Source: Carnegiea gigantea
Taxonomy: Eukaryota > Streptophyta > Magnoliopsida > Caryophyllales > Cactaceae
Assembly: GCA_029747015.1 (NCBI GenBank)
Contig: JAKOGI010000120.1
Location: 496,001 to 560,000 of the forward strand
DNA length: 64,000 nucleotides
Direction: 5' to 3'
In this document: in pieces, positions 63,378-64,000 of the stretch
How positions within the stretch are numbered: position 1 is the stretch's first letter
Layout: the number at the start of each line of letters is the position of its first letter
Made by a program: the position numbers and the translations under genes
The notes under the pieces: generated by a model
Seen by the model: the letters and a program-made list of their open reading frames with translations, nothing else
Told to the model about the DNA's origin: nothing
Database searches by the model: none

Positions 63378-64000
63378 ACAAGCCAGCAACTAGCAAGAAA
63401 TGAGCGAGAGTTGCAATCTTGCTGAACTTTAGCTAGCCAAGCACTCACAGAGTTGCAGGTAATTTCAGGCAGCCTTGTTCCATCATGGAACGGTGGTAAT
63501 GCCTCCAATCAAAAGACTTTTGCCGCAAACCAATGGTAAACAGGCAATTAAGTTAGAATAATCCAGCATTGGTAGTTGGGGGCGTTACACTATGAGAGGA
63601 GTTAGAAGGTGCATTAATGGTGATCCAATTATGATCAGTTACTTGTCTCAACACCTCTTGAGCAGTACGACACCGAAGGAATAGGTGTTATGTATCTTTA
63701 ATTTTTTTAGTACATAGAGTACAATTTGGATCAATTTGACGTCCTCTTTTCAAAAGGGTTCCCCTAGTGGGGATTGATGCATGGCAAAGTTGCCAACTAA
63801 AAATTTTTGACTTTGGCATGACGTCTAGTTTTGGCTGCATCCAACTGTATGTGATAAAATGTGAGGCCATAAGAGAAGTGTCAATTAGAGAGGTATCTAT
63901 TATGTCATGCACACCAACTATCAAGCCAAAAATTAATGTGTGTTCCATCTCCTAGTTTCCATATTATCCCTTTCCAAAGTCGATGACAGTTTCTAAGTAT
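63378..64000 (-). pseudogene. L1-type LINE remnant with zf-RVT domain
   Basis: On the minus strand from about 63948: SWMQPKLDVMPKSKIFSWQL, CHASIPTRGTLLKRGRQIDP, NCTLCTKKIKDT, then an in-frame TAA, then HLFLRCRTAQEVLRQVTD and, further on, SVSAWLAKVQQDCNSRSF and ASCWLVRRE. This is the reverse transcriptase zinc-binding domain (zf-RVT) with its C-x2-C and H-x4-C ligands and linker. The stop and later shifts show decay. The start may lie beyond the window edge. Confidence 0.7.

Noticed and set aside
59290..64000. One L1 element split by a 3.4-kb insertion
   Set aside because: Both pieces contain the linker region after zf-RVT, so they overlap in content and must be two copies.

Overview
The window is nuclear DNA of a flowering plant, most likely a eudicot. 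It is AT-rich. Its genes have many short exons with GT/AG introns, its gene families are plant families, and its spacers are full of LINEs, MITE-like inverted-repeat elements and a Mutator-like element. The species cannot be named from the sequence. Exon borders were set by hand from splice dinucleotides, reading-frame continuity and family knowledge.

Genes, left to right: (1) 1-2512 (+), the 3' part of a cereblon-like (CRBN) gene with its CULT domain; the 5' part lies outside the window. (2) 9408-15045 (+), a complete 18-exon cytosolic-type NADP-malic enzyme of 583 aa. (3) 20241-21722 (-), an intronless gene for a 493-aa coiled-coil protein of unknown function. (4) 32829-37261 (+), a TMK-type leucine-rich-repeat receptor kinase of 957 aa. 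(5) 40441-45312 (+), an SHH1/DTF1-like SAWADEE homeodomain protein of 260 aa, a factor of RNA-directed DNA methylation. (6) 51623-56097 (-), a MUT9-like/PPK kinase of the casein kinase 1 group, 727 aa in 16 exons. They form no operon-like unit. CRBN and the MUT9-like kinase may be a conserved neighbour pair, and SHH1 and MUT9-like kinases both act on chromatin.

The spaces between genes are a record of transposition. There is one near-complete RTE-clade LINE (24.5-27.9 kb) with three frame lesions, and two 5'-truncated copies of the same family (15.9 and 61.1 kb) with clear target-site duplications. A 1.5-kb insertion with a short A-tail and a 16-bp duplication (37.9-39.4 kb) carries an RRM-type LINE ORF1 remnant. 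Three L1-type LINE tails (RNase H or zf-RVT) are decayed. Several MITE-like elements are present. The most interesting element is a 2.37-kb Mutator-like element (47.0-49.4 kb) with a perfect 9-bp target-site duplication, diverged terminal inverted repeats and more than twenty copies of a CTCACTAA motif in both orientations.

A second unusual feature runs through the whole window: long homopolymer tracts of C followed directly by A (or T followed by G), always in that order. I saw no tRNA, rRNA, CRISPR array or bacterial-type system.
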